Origin: Mnemiopsis leidyi | Lineage: Eukaryota; Ctenophora; Tentaculata; Lobata; Bolinopsidae | NCBI GenBank assembly: GCA_000226015.1 | Contig: JH153183.1 | Location: 6,824-40,012 of the forward strand | Length of the DNA: 33,189 bases | Reading direction: 5' to 3' | Shown here: positions 1-12,000 of the stretch, piece by piece | Position numbering within the stretch: the stretch's first letter is position 1 | Layout of the letters: each line of letters begins with the position of its first letter | Made by a program: the position numbers and the translations under genes | The notes under the pieces: model-generated | The model's input: only the letters and a program-made list of their open reading frames with translations | The model's database searches: none | Told to the model about the DNA's origin: nothing

Positions 1-205
1 TTCGCCAGGCCAGAATTGTCGCGGTGATACCCGACTCACGCAGCTAGAACGTTAGACGGATATAATCTCGTCAAGGCCAGAAATGCGTGAGAGCGCGTGA
101 TGGCCGCGACAGTAGGTTATCAACCTAAGCTACAATCCGGGCTGCGTGGGAGGGGCGACACCACGCCCGCCGCTTCGCAGCAGCAGGGCTACAGGTAACG
201 TTTAG
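1..205. repeat. GC-rich repeat at left end
   Basis: The first ~200 bases are much richer in G+C than the adjoining AT-rich DNA. The stretch at 168-200, read on the minus strand, begins cgttacctg and contains ctgctgcgaagcggc. The last 45 bases of the window carry cgttgcctg and ctgctgccgcgaagcggc. The ends therefore hold copies of one repeat family in opposite orientations. No coding signal was seen. 206-1052 holds no gene, only the small minisatellite at 814-875 downstream of the TSNAXIP1 stop. Confidence 0.5.
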
Positions 206-813
206 CAAATTCGGACAGCCGCGCACACACACATATGCAATATGGGCTAAACAGATACTGGTTTAGCAAAGGATTAATAATAATAAGCGTTATACTATTT
301 AAGTACTATTTTTAGTGTGAGAATCCTTTATTTCTATGTTCCATCTCCAGAATACTCTTATAGTTATATCGGAATCTGGAAGATCTTCTCTCCAATTTCA
401 TTAATTATAAATTGATTAAAACTCCTAGCAATTAAACGCAAGTCTTTGGGTTAACCCTTTGAGTATGTGTTAAACAAATTTACAAAATATCTACATTTGA
501 TGATTATTCAAATTCCGTGTTTTTTATCATTAAATTTAAAGATTCACCAAATCTACATTCTACAAGTACAAGGGCTAATTATTACTTAAACTGATCTTGA
601 TCATGATGTACATAATCTCTGTATTTCTACACGATACAAAAATAAATCTCTTCAAAAATAAAATTTCTTACAATTCAAGTCTTCCGTGTTTCAGTTTAGC
701 GTGGTTGCCTTGATGACACATTTGCATTGTCATACCTTTTACTTTTAGCGAAATGTAAATTCAGAGCAAACAATTTACAAACATTTGCTCCAGTTGCACA
801 ACGCACAGCACGG

Positions 814-875
814 AAGCGTGGTAACCGTGGTTACCGCTAGCGTGGTTACCGCTAGCGTGGTTACCGCTAGCGTAC
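814..875. repeat. 15-bp minisatellite
   Basis: About 3.5 copies of gctagcgtggttacc. Each copy contains two short palindromes, gctagc and ggtaacc/ggttacc. It lies just beyond the TSNAXIP1 stop codon, possibly in the 3'UTR. Confidence 0.8.
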
Positions 876-1052
876 TCGATACGAGACACTTGTCTGAGAC
901 CCTTTGACAGAAAAGTGGTGGGATTGTATTTCCCACTTTGTTCATGTTTATTGTTCAGCTGTACTCGCGGGGAACTAGCAGTCTTCAGAAAACACCCCAA
1001 CTTCAGCAATCATTTTACACCACATGAACTTTGGACGATGCGATGTGAAGAG

Positions 1053-3014
1053 TTATATTCCTTTAGGACCAGACCTAGCCAGGCCTGATGACTTGAGTCT
1101 CTGGATTAGAAGCTCCTTATCTACGGGACCCACCGAGGAGAGTTGGTCTAAAGTGAGGTTGAAAACTTTAGCCAGCAACTTGTTCACCTCCTTCGAGCTC
1201 TTTTCTGGGTCTAGGATCATTGTTATATTGAATGTTTTGGTAAATGCTGTAATTGTTTTTACTGTTATTAAATCTTAAAGATATGAATGCCAATCAACAA
1301 TCCCCATTGGTATTTATAGTTGTATTTAAGCGGAGATTTCACTTTTAACCAAAGACATGCACCTACCAGTAATTTCGAAAGCTTTGCAAAGGTCCTGTAT
1401 CTGGTACTCCTTCTTATCGGCCCCGGAAATAGACACAAGAGCAGTGTGCAGCTCCTTCACGAACTGGCTCCTCTCTGAAAGGTTTGATCTACTATAAACT
1501 TTACTGAAAGGTTTGATCTACTATAGACTTTACTGAAAGGTTTGATCTACTATAGAATAAACTGAAAGTTTTGATCTACTATAGAATAAACTGAAAGTTT
1601 TCATATACTATAAACTATATTGTACACTGCTTACATTGCTTACATTACATACTATATTAAACTATACTGTACAGTGTACATTGTGCTATAAGTATAATCT
1701 ATTATGTACACTGCACCATAGAATTATAAACTAGAATACAAAATTTAGATGAAATTTGAGGTTTATAGGTTTTCAACCACATGTAAGACACTTTGTCTTT
1801 AGTGCATCAGATATTTGCGTGTTTGTTGCCAAATACCTATTGCACACGCACACTCATAAACTACATTCTTGGTTACCTAATATTTATTATTCTATTGTTC
1901 TCGGTTTCTCGGTGTTGACGAACAAGACTAAATCTGAGTGGAAGCTAACTTTGTTACAGTTACGATGCGGAATATAATACCTTTGTTGTTATTGCTTTGC
2001 TTTCTTAGTACTGTATTATATTACGCTTTTGGTACATTTACACGTTTACACGGATAATTTCATACTGGGTACTTAAATATCTCTCTCAATAGGTCAATAA
2101 ATTTCTGTATATGGGGCCCCGTATGACCATGCGCATGATTGCATTGATTTTAGAGTAATAGTATGCGCAATCTGTGCTTTGCTTCGGTGTATTTAACACA
2201 GCCATGTGGTTACAATGTAACCGGCCACCCTAAATCACGGTTACCCGTTCATTTGGCTGAGTCAACCGGGGGGATGCGTAGACCCAGCGGAGTCCTTACT
2301 CCTTAGCTCAAAGACGCTCGCCCCATGGCTGGGCAGCACAGAGATTCAAACCCGAAACCTCCCAAATGGAAGTCCGAAGCTCTGCGCCACTCAGCCCTCT
2401 AATTCGAAAAAATTATTACGCTCTGCCTAAAATTTTGGTATTGAAGCTAAAATTACAAAATCGCCTTGCGTTTGAATTATGACAAACTTTGGCTTATCTT
2501 CGAGAAATTGACGAATTAAAATTAGAATGCCTCTTTTCGAGTCAAATTTAATCATTGAGCTTTACTGCTTCGCACTTAAGAGTTGGTACACGTTCTCAAA
2601 TGCTGTGTAAAACCCATAGAAAGGAGGCAACTATGCAAACTTTACGAGAGTACAGTTAGCCCTAGGTTCTGTAATTATCATGGACGCACGAAACTTTTGC
2701 AGATTTTTTCTCAGTAAAAGTTGTTCAGTGGCTGCATTTGCTTTTCAAACTTCAACACAATGTGTCCCATTAAACTACGTCAACACGTATTTTTACAGGA
2801 CATAACAGTTACTTGATGATCGTTGGAACTTACCCTCGTAAAATTGGGAGTAGAGTTTCTTGAGGAAGTTGGAGATGTTGCCGTCTCTGTCTGTACCAAA
2901 GATAGACTTCACGTTAACTTTCTCTGTATCGGACAGAGTGCTTACCAACTCCTCTATTTGTACAGCGTCTTTTAGTGGGTAGAAAGTCTGGGGGAACATT
3001 GAGTCAGTTCTTGT
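1053..3014 (-). CDS. TSNAXIP1: TSNAXIP1 exons 12-14 (C-terminal block)
   Basis: Exon 12 (3014-2834) reads SMFPQTFYPLKDAVQIEEL and KSIFGTDRDGNISNFLKKLY. Exon 13 (1474-1367) reads ERSQFVKELHTALV and IQDLCKAFEI. Exon 14 (1210-1053) reads DPEKSSKEVNKLLAKVFNL and ends PKGI-stop. Phases 0/1/1 match the upstream exons across a 16.8-kb intron. The pattern of a hydrophobic repeat, an acidic DxDG-type turn and an ER-Q-FV block agrees with the TSNAXIP1 C-terminus as I recall it. An extra undetected exon within the giant intron cannot be excluded, but none is needed for frame. Confidence 0.8.
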
Positions 3015-6000
3015 CTGGATAAGATATCTTGAAGAAAATAGATATATACAAACAGTCGGCAAATATTATATTTATTTGTCCTGAGCCATGATTAAAGATA
3101 CAAAATTCGTCCCAACAATGCACATCACCACAGGTTTACGATTATAATGATAAATGTACTAGAAGACTTCTTGCTTACAATAGATAAAATTGTAGGTATA
3201 ATTCTTATAGTTATATCGTTAAGGTTTGACTTTAATGAGAGTGTTCCCAGGAGATGAACTTTACTTTATAACCACACTCTTACCTCAAATCTGTGCTCAT
3301 TAAGATAATTATTGCTCTAACTTTACCTACGCATAGTTGATTTAAATTTTCCGATCGTTTTTCTTGCCGATTAGATCATGACATAATTGATTTCACCCTT
3401 ATTTCACCCTCAAGACTAATATAAACCATCAAACTTGTGCAGCCAAACTCCACAGAGTGAACGAGAGAACCATGGTATAAATTTACTATATTTGATTGCT
3501 AAGCAGACGGTTGTTTCCTTCATCTTTATAGCCTTAAGCTTTAGTATCAGAAGTCTATCAGTAATCTTCTAATAGCTCCATTTCTGCCTATGTTCAGGGT
3601 GTAAGACACAAAGGCTATTTGTTGGGTTAACAGTGACTCATTACAGTAAATATGCGCACGAGTACTAATTACATCGTTATAGTATGTTCTAGACTATTCT
3701 TCTCCTCTTTTCCAGATTGAATTGTTGATACTTCTCCTCCTGTTCCTAAAAAGATGCTATTTTCTGTTTAGAGTTGTATGCTTATAGACAGATCTCTAAA
3801 CCTTGTAAAGTTTTGCTGCACTGGAGAGATAGGAAAATATTGGAAGGTCGGTCATTAACGTCTATAATTCGAAAACTGCAAGCCAAAAAGCTTATGTTGA
3901 CCATTTTAGCTGTCCATACGCATGTCTGTTTTAATATGCATGTGTGTTTAACGCCTTAACGAGGTAACCACAACAATAAGGTCTTTAAATTATTTACTGA
4001 CTTACTTTTGTTACTTCTGTCAGCTTCATAGATTCCTCTATCGGGCCATCGAATGTGTAGACCACCCGGCAGCGAGGATGCTGCATTGTTTCCGCTCCAG
4101 TCAAGCAAACTGTTTCCATTTCGACGGCAGCTCAGTATCCATTAACTGGGGGCTCGTCCGGAAAAGTTCTGATGAACTCTGTAAGTTTAACTTTAAAACC
4201 CAATGGATCCTCTATTTGATGAAGACTTGGAGGTATGGTGTTCCATAGACGAGGTCCAATGACTGCAAGTGAATTACCATAAAGGGTTTGATTATGCTGA
4301 CTGCAGCTTTTAGCGAGAGCGGGGACTATAGCCTTCAGACCATGTCGGGAGGAGTTGGAGAACTTGATGCCAAGATTAGGGCACCTTGCACGGAGCACTT
4401 TCCAAATATAGATGATTACGTAGCGTTATCTCCTTCGTTGCAGTGACATAAGGTTCAGGGCTTTTAATCTATCCCAGTAGTTTAAATGTTGCACTTCGGC
4501 TATTCTTGCTGTGAAAGTGTGAAGGTCCGTTGGATTTCTGCGATTTTGGAAGAGTTCCATAGTGGACAGCAGTTCTCCAGGTGGCTTCTGACAAGAGATT
4601 TATACAGCGTCAACATGGTTACTCTATCTCTTGTCCTGAAAGCACTCAAAACCCATGCAGCAATTTTACCACCACGTTGAGCAATAGCGGATACATGCGA
4701 GGTCCAGGAAAGGTCTGCTGATATAATGACACCCAGGTCCTTAACTATTCTAGAGGGATAGAGGATGTTTCCACTCGAGACTGTTGAAATTTGTTCATAA
4801 ATTGAATTTTACTCCATCACAACCAAATCACTTACATATTTCATAATTCATATTAAATTATAAAAGTCGTTTAAGGAACATTCATAAAATGCATGATTTT
4901 ATTGTCACTTCTTTGACCAAACTTTTGACCAAATAAGTAACGAATTACTGAATAGAAGTAGTTGCCGGCTTTTTACTTTTAACAAGGTCGACTTAACAGG
5001 ATATTCAAAATAAAACTTTATTAAACCGCCAAAAACCGCTTAAGAACCGTTTAAGAACCGCTTAAGAATCATTTAAAATCCGTTTAAGAACCGATTAAGA
5101 ACCATTTATGAACCGTTAACTGCTAAAAGGCGGCTAAGAACCGTCTAAGGACCGTTTAAACCGGATACGAACCGTTTAAGAATTAAGAACCGACAGCAAT
5201 ATTATGGGTCAAAACCCTCAATGCCGCTGTTTAAACCCATAATGTCGCTGTTGACTAGCAAGAGGTTCTAATCAGTTTTTAAGCGGTTCTTAAGCGGTTC
5301 TTTACCATTTCTTAAGCCGTTCTTAACCAGTTCCTCGCCCATAATGTCGTTCGTGCGGTTCTTAAGCGGTTCTTAGCCGGTTAAAATCGATCGTTCGACA
5401 TTTATTAGTCGGCTTTACACTGTTCTTTAACTAAACAATTCTTAACCGGTTCTTAATTGGCTATTTAACGGTTCTTAAGCAGTTTTATGGCGGTGGGAGG
5501 TGTTTGCCTACTCTAAAGGCCTAAGAAGCGTCTCAAAGTTAACTTTTAAGTAGAGGGAAGATTAAAGAAGAAATGTCGGAGGAGGCAGCTAGTAGTAAAC
5601 AAGAGACGAAGAAGAGAGCTAGAGAGACAAGACGCCAGAACAAGGAGAAGAGAACTTCTCCTTCTTACACACCTTGCCCAGGTAAAATCTAAGACTGGAC
5701 AGAGACTACTCATCTTATCTCTTGGCACGTTTTAAAGACGTATTTTACAATCGTCGCACTAATTTACGTATTGTCGCACAATGCTGTAACGGCAGCCACA
5801 TACAATGTCGAATACATTATCATATAATATGACGGTTATAATAATAATGAACTGAAGCGTGTTATCAGCATTTGTTCAGTATATCACGCTGGTAATGTGT
5901 AACGCTTGTGTGATTTCACTATGCGAGGCATACGCAGCAGCACATAATGGGATAATATTCACAGTAAACTGCGCGGGTCACGGTTAAATCATCGCTTTAA

Positions 6001-9000
6001 CTCACTGACCAGTAACCGGAACCGGCATTTTAAATAAAAAATCATACGGCTCACTACCTTATATTTTTAGCCATAATTACAAAGGTCATTTGCATATTAA
6101 CTTGCGATCTCAGTCTTAACTATTATTCGATGCTATCTTCTTTTCTTATTTCTCCTAGAACACGGGAAGTCTATAATGGACCGATTATCAGAAGCTCATT
6201 AACAATAATCAGCCAGTTAGCTCAAGTTAAGACAATCGGTGCAGACAAGTGTCACGTGACCGTTACGTTGCCATGGTAATCGGAGAAGTCGGAAAATACT
6301 TTCAGCTCACTTCAACAAACACGATGATATTTAATGAGGAGAACGAGGAGATAACTGCGATCTGTTTTATCGGTCTAGTTGAGCAGTTTAGTTCTTTAAC
6401 TTGCATAAGGGGTTGGAGAATTTTTTTCTTTATTTTGAACCCGGGCTAAAATTGGATGAGAAATCGACTGAGAAAAGTCCCGAATTTCAAAAATTTGAGG
6501 ATTTTTTTCTTTTTGGGGAGGTTGCCACCACCCTAATGGTAGCATGGCGATGGTTGTTGATACCGAACTAACAACAAGGCAAAACTCTAGAGAAAAGAGT
6601 AGTGGGGGTGGGGAGGGTAGGAACAGAGGAGCTGGACGGAGGAGGAACAACAAGAGTGGTACGGTAGAGGGGAGGGACAGTGGGCCTAGCAAGAGAAGAT
6701 CAACAGAGAGTTTGAAGGGAACCGCAAACGTCCTCAAGGCTACAGTCAGATTTTCTTCTCTCAGATCAGGTCTCGGTGAGTAGAAATGATGTCAATTTTA
6801 ATGGCAAGTTCACGCATCATCAAAGTCAAACAAAGTTAGTGTTGAATTTACATCACGTGCACGCCACGCATTGCAACTGAAATCATTTATTTTGGTCGCC
6901 CGTTTACTACAGACCTTGTGCAGCTCATGCAGTTGCAAGGTGCTGTATATAACGTCGTGTTTTGAATGGGAATGTGAGGGGAAACCAACCTTGCCATTAA
7001 ACATTATTAAAATTTCATTAACTTAGTAATTTGTATTCTAGATTGTATTCTAGATTAAATCTTATCTTGAGATCGCAAATATTTAGAAATTGTGATCAGG
7101 TTCATATTTTTAGAATATTGAGAATTTGACTTTAAGCACAGCTCGCGACTTTTGCCTCGGCCTCCCATAAATACTTTTCGAGAAGAAAGGTCGATCACTC
7201 TGAATACAAGAAATACCTTTCTTGGGCAATTTGAAGGTCAGCCAATATCAAGACATTACGGCCTATTGGAAAAGAATTACAGGTGAAGAAACTACAAGTC
7301 CATGATCTGAATGACAATAGACGTAAACAAAAATACAGAGGCAGAAAAGGTGGGCCGTAGAAATTTTACAAAATGATTGCTCTTTTTGGAGAAAGCAAGG
7401 CTCTACTTTGGAGGGAGACAATTTTAGATTTGCCGGGCTCGTGCGTCTTTCTCTCTTCGACTTTCTCACTCTTGTCGAAACAAATAAAGCCGGGAGAAAC
7501 CTTCTCACTCTTGTCGAAACAAATAAAGCCGGGAGAAACCAAACATTGATAATTTTTGCCGTCACGTAAAATGAACTTTGCCAAGCAACTCGTACCTAAG
7601 TTGATGGTGTTGCTTCTTGAATTCAGTGCGGTCCTGCTCAGTCATGTCAATATCAAATACAAAAACTGTGGACCCATGTTGCCCCGACCAGATTTAGAGG
7701 TAAAGCTCAACTGCGTTCAGAGAGCCTTCTCCATCCTAGGGCAGGAAATGAACGAATGTGTTCAAGTACTAGACACAGCTCAAGAAAATCTCCAGGAATC
7801 ATGTGAAGTCCATTTTGATACATCACAAATTATAAGTAGGCCTGATTTCCTTGACAACCTTCTATCGAAGACCAGCCAAGATCACGAAGTAACTATGTCA
7901 TGTCAACTAGCTAACTCTCAGTTTTGTGACGGGTTCTCTGACTGTCTGACGGACGAGTGTGGCTGTCATGATTCCCAGATAGACGTGTTCTACTGTGCTG
8001 ATGGTTCTGGCTGTATAGCATCGAGTCAAATTTGTGATAGTATCCAGGATTGTACTGACGGTTCCGATGAGTGCTTCTGTTCCGATCATATCATCTTGTC
8101 TTTCCCGGATATAAGCGAAAAAACGTGCATGTCGGAAGTGCATTTCTGTGAAGTTAAAGCTTTTCTAGAATTTGACGATAGATCTAAGTTTGAGAAGAGA
8201 AGATGCGTAGAGAAGATGGGCCATCGCAAGATCACTCCGCTTGAGTCCTGCCTAGTTAAGGCTCTTGAAGACGATCAACTTTTGTTCATCAGTAAGCCAA
8301 TGTCTGTTACCCAAGAATATTGCAAAAAGAACTGTAGCCATGTAAGCGGCTTCAACTCTGGCTGGGAAAGGTACTGTGATACAGTCAAGAAAGGAAACGT
8401 TGTCGACTTTGACTTTCTATGTGACGGAAATAACTTTGAAGAGTACTTCCACATCAGTAAGGTATGTGATGGCCACAATGATTGTGCAAACAGTGTAGAC
8501 GAAATCGGATGTCCCCTTTCCGAAAGGTTTTATTGCAACCCCAACGTCACTTCTGAGTGGGTGAGTGAAGACAAGGTCTGTGATAACGTCAAGGATTGTG
8601 CTAACGGAGCTGATGAGTGTGGAACGTGTCAGTATGAAGTTCTGTCATCTCCCGAATCTCTCATTCGGTCTAAAATTGTTGTAGCAGTGACCAGCTTGAT
8701 GGGAATACTGATAATATCATTGAACATCAGAGAAGGGTACATGTGCTGGAACCTAAAGTGCACCACCAAAAGTAAGGCTGTCGACAGGATCCTTCTTCTA
8801 CAGGTTTTCTTCTACGACACCTTCATGGGAGTCTATTTGCTCAGCATAGTCTTAGCTACGTTCGTTCTGAAGTATGAGGATGACTACTGCAAGCTGGAAC
8901 AGAAATGGAGAGCCAGTAATTACTGCTCCACATTAGGTGTCATATTTTCCTTTTCCTCTCATGGCTCACTCTTGGCAATTGCTTCTGTCAGTGCCACGAG

Positions 9001-12000
9001 GTTTTTGAAGTGTCAGAATGTAGTGCCTAACGTCAAAGAGAGGGCAGTCATTGCAGTTAGCGGGTTGGTTACTGTCCTTAACTTGTTTCACTCACTCCTA
9101 CCTTTACTTCCCCTACCGGCCGTCAAGGACGTCTTTAGGACAGATCTGTATTTGACGAATCTGGAAGATAACCCATTCTTCAGTTCAAACCCAATCAACA
9201 TTTCTATTCTTGCTGAGCTGTACATAGGAATGCTTCATCGTGAAAGAGGTTTTGCTTCCAACATGATCGAAGAGCTCACAAACGTCACGTCAAATAGGGA
9301 AATGTTTGATGTTTTCGAGATAAGCTACTATGGCAACACCGGTCTTTGCGTACACAACATCTTCAAAGAGCACGGTGGACAAGAATCCTTCAAGACCTAC
9401 AAACATCTCTATTGCATAATTCTTCTGGCAGTCCTAAGTTCGGTGAGCACAGCTTACATCAAAATCGTGCAGAAACAGAGAAAAGTGGCGACGGCAGCTC
9501 ATTCCATAGATGTATCACTTCAAGCCAGGCAGGACGCCAAATCAGCCACTTTAGCTACCAAAGTGGCACTGATGATCGCCTCACAGTTAATCTGCTGGAT
9601 ACCATTTTTAATGGTTGTTCTGTATTTTGAATACATTAACATATCCACAAATCCAGCTTCTCCAATGGTATTCGAGGTATTTGCTCTGGTGGTCCTTCCC
9701 ATAAACAGTTTCCTGAACCCAGTGTATTACAGTGAGTTGTACAAGAACATGAAGAACTGGGTGAATGGCAGCTGGAGACGGTTCGTTAACATCCTATCTC
9801 CCATGTGATAGCTAGGTCATTGAGCCCTTATTCAACAGTATTCAGTAAAGGACACGTAACCTTGGACTAATTCTTTTGATATTCGAGATTGCAGAATCAA
9901 TTTTGATCGTTAATATTATGTTTTAAGTACGGTTCATATTTCATATGGTGGTGATTCATGCCAATCGGTTGTCTTTCAGTTCTAAACCAAATAAGGGTTT
10001 CTTGGCATTCTACTAGAAATTTTCAAAATGCTAGTTTTAGTGACAAGCATGTTTTCGATTTAATTAGAAAAGTTTCGCTTATTCGGGAAAAGCTGTTTCA
10101 CTGAATGTCTTCAGAGGTAATATTGCTGAACAATACTGTAATGCTACCGTTATATTAGTTTCAGATGTTTGCTTCCGTAAATCCGTGATGTTTGCCTCTG
10201 CGGTGTTTGCTTCTGTGATGTGAAATAGTATAGAAGATTAAGTTAAAATCAATTTTTTTGCTACTACGGTACGGCTGTACGATTATGTAAAATCAAATAT
10301 CATGAGAAAACACAAAATTCAAAATAGGGCGACCTCTCAACCGCGACTCTGCATTTATCAAATTGTAAAAAGCTTTAAAAGTCCTTTCAAATCCTAAAAA
10401 AATAGAAAACGCCGGACTAATAATTCTTTATCTTAAGAGTACTAAACATATATTGTGATTTAAGTGATTTACGTCTAGCGGTAGATTTTCTGTATAGTTG
10501 TGTTGCAACACTCGTATTTCCTGACCACTTTAAGATCCTAATTGCTGCAATTATTTCAGAGTGATTCCTAAAAACAGGGTCACAGTGTCTTGGTTGCGGT
10601 AAACAAGAAAATTATGTTTTAAGTTGATAGTCAAGTAAGCGTCGAGTCTTCCCAGTTCGAGCTGTTTGTTTGTCTGTTTGTCGTGAAGAAATTGCGACGG
10701 AAACAATAATAGACTGATAAGGCTCTTGTGTGCTCAAGTGGACTTGTTAGAAAACTCATTACTCTCCAAACTTCTTTTTCGGATCATCAGTAGTAAATGC
10801 TTCAAAATCCTTAAGTCCAAAATATTAGAAATTCTAATTTCATGCCCAACTTTTTAGTTTAACGTCAAGTCTCAAGAACTTTTTTTGCTTTTAAACACGC
10901 AGTCTCAGTTCAGCGATATAATGAACCAAAGATCAAATTTTCCAATTCACATAAACGCCTGTTTCCTCTATTTCCAAATCCACTTATAGTAACATCATTT
11001 TATTTTCCCTGCTCAATCCTTTTTCCTTCTTGTACGTGCTCGCAAACTAGGCCTTTTTTACTCTGTTTGTTATGAAGAGTTTTAAAAAAGCTGTGTCACC
11101 AGTACAAAATGGGGCTGGTGGGGTTCCCCGGATAACTGGTCGGCTCATGGAATCTTCAGTTGAAGAACTTCACGCTGACAAAACAAAGAAAGAAGTCATC
11201 GCCGCTGAAATTCAGAGGATAGACGAGTTCACTTCTGATTTATTAAAGGCTGATAGAACTTCAAAAGCTCTCGGTATTGCTCATTTGCCTAAACTTATTC
11301 ACTACTGTGTCTGCGAAATACTAATGTCTAATACCATCTTACGGTTTAAACTAAAAGTTCGGGATCAGAGGCTCAGGGGGTCTTTAATATTAACAGATCG
11401 CCCTATTAGTATTAGTAAATTATACTTAGACGTTTCTCTTTACGCCCTGTCAAACATATCTTCATTTCAGCTATAGACGTACAGGAAACATGCAAAGAGG
11501 TGAAGGAGGCCTTGACCGAGTTATTGCTAGATTATGACGAGTACGCTTTTCACTCTACCAGAATTATCGGTCAGTTTCTTGATTCCTTAATCTTAGTAGA
11601 AACTTCTATATCATGGTTACAAGTCTGGTCTACAGTTTAATCTAAATCTAGAGGAACAAAATTATCCTATTTTCATATTGAAAATGAAATAAGGCGGAAT
11701 TTCCAAGTACAGCTTCGATATCAAAGTAGATGGTGACACGATAAAGGTATCAACTATCACTAAAACATGAGATGAATCCGAAACTAAAACTTTCAGATTA
11801 TTGTGAGACATTGGAACAAAATGCTAAGGGGATTTCATCACAACTTGATCATCGAACTGGAGACGAGGTGCTATCGTACGAAACATTGGACCGAGGCCTC
11901 ACACAACAACCTCAACTAACTGTTGTAGTTCAATGACGAACCTCCTAAATTATCGGCTGTTGCTCAAGGAAACCAGTCACAAACGACCACTAAACAATGA

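Noticed and set aside
1475..1619. CRISPR-like array of 29-bp repeats.
   Set aside because: Copies are directly adjacent with no spacers, and the genome is eukaryotic. It is a minisatellite.
4021..4122. Candidate extra TSNAXIP1 exon (VCLTGAETMQH...VVYTFDGP).
   Set aside because: Another frame of the same bases reads as the end of the LINE ORF (NSLLDWSGNN), continuous with the LINE remnant. Exons 11 and 12 also join in frame without it.
6396..6737. Minus-strand Leu/Pro-rich ORF of 113 codons.
   Set aside because: It is the complement of purine-rich DNA encoding the basic exon on the plus strand; such mirror frames are open by composition.
7366..7584. Minus-strand ORF with repeated SPGFICFDKSEKV.
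   Set aside because: The protein repeat is produced by the 39-bp DNA duplication in two minus frames. It overlaps the 5' region of the LDLa-GPCR and has no independent support.
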